Below, one piece after another: positions 63,994 through 64,000 of a DNA stretch of 64,000 nt (positions are counted from its first letter, which is position 1; each line of letters starts with the position of its first letter). Source of the stretch: Mauremys mutica. Taxonomy: Eukaryota; Chordata; Testudines; Geoemydidae. Below the pieces are notes generated by a model. The model was not told where the DNA came from, did no database searches, and saw only the letters and a program-made list of their open reading frames with translations. The translations under genes and the position numbers were made by a program. Location: assembly GCF_020497125.1 (NCBI RefSeq), contig NC_059075.1:31284003-31348002 (forward strand). The letters are read 5' to 3'.

Positions 63994-64000
63994 AATACTT
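63994..64000 (+). CDS. RPS6KA5: RPS6KA5 (MSK1) exon start, cut by the window end (probable)
   Basis: A strong acceptor, TTATTCTTTTTGCAG, ends at 63993 and is followed by AATACTT. The previous exon ends in phase 0 after HRDLKPE, and the next MSK1 residue (position 549) is Asn, which AAT gives. The second codon ACT would be Thr where human has Leu, so the call rests mainly on the splice site, phase and first residue. Confidence 0.6.

Overview
This is a vertebrate genomic window, almost certainly from a cryptodiran turtle. It is AT-rich and intron-dominated, with one conserved nuclear gene split by GT-AG introns. Two copies of the tRNA-derived CryI-type turtle SINE, CR1 LINEs, many DIRS-type tyrosine-recombinase retroelements, Penelope-like elements and several hAT transposons all fit that assignment. 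No bacterial operons, CRISPR arrays, rRNA or functional tRNA genes are visible.

The only host gene is the middle of RPS6KA5 (MSK1, the nuclear mitogen- and stress-activated kinase) on the + strand. Nine complete coding exons (3963-4070, 5277-5360, 14383-14486, 22708-22858, 39686-39847, 43504-43629, 44462-44595, 51155-51248, 55219-55389) join in frame to exactly 378 codons. Without any indel these equal residues 171-548 of human MSK1. They cover the end of the N-terminal kinase domain, the regulatory linker and the first half of the C-terminal kinase domain. A tenth exon appears to begin at 63994, seven bases before the window ends. The upstream exons (about 170 residues) and the rest of the C-terminal kinase lie outside.

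The introns (0.8 to 16.8 kb) are filled with nested mobile elements. In order: an LTR-like piece; a complete 5'-inverted Penelope-like insertion (1286-1997); a foldback repeat (2577-2888); a CR1 split by a MITE (5590-7196); a DIRS element carrying later hAT, LTR-like and SINE insertions (7197-12535); a CR1 3' end; a TIR transposon (16774-17821); a DIRS element with gag and recombinase but no RT palm (18515-22275); a head-to-head Penelope terminal repeat with an intact-looking hammerhead ribozyme (23676-23883); DIRS, SINE and LTR-like pieces (24380-28790); a DIRS RT split by a hAT (29130-30960); further Penelope, hAT and CR1 pieces (30975-35239); DIRS recombinase remnants (36960-39216); a palindromic hAT (40364-42008); more DIRS and hAT (45650-50730); a minimal Penelope fragment (51577-51658); an L1-type LINE (56030-58020); and two DIRS elements end to end (58040-63425).

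Three things stand out. Five Penelope-like terminal repeats have precise target-site duplications and hammerhead-ribozyme folds. The DIRS copies repeatedly lose the RT palm while keeping gag-like and RNase H or recombinase sequence. Every DIRS, LINE and SINE copy whose direction can be read lies in the sense direction of RPS6KA5. All the mobile-element reading frames are broken, so only RPS6KA5 is expected to make protein.
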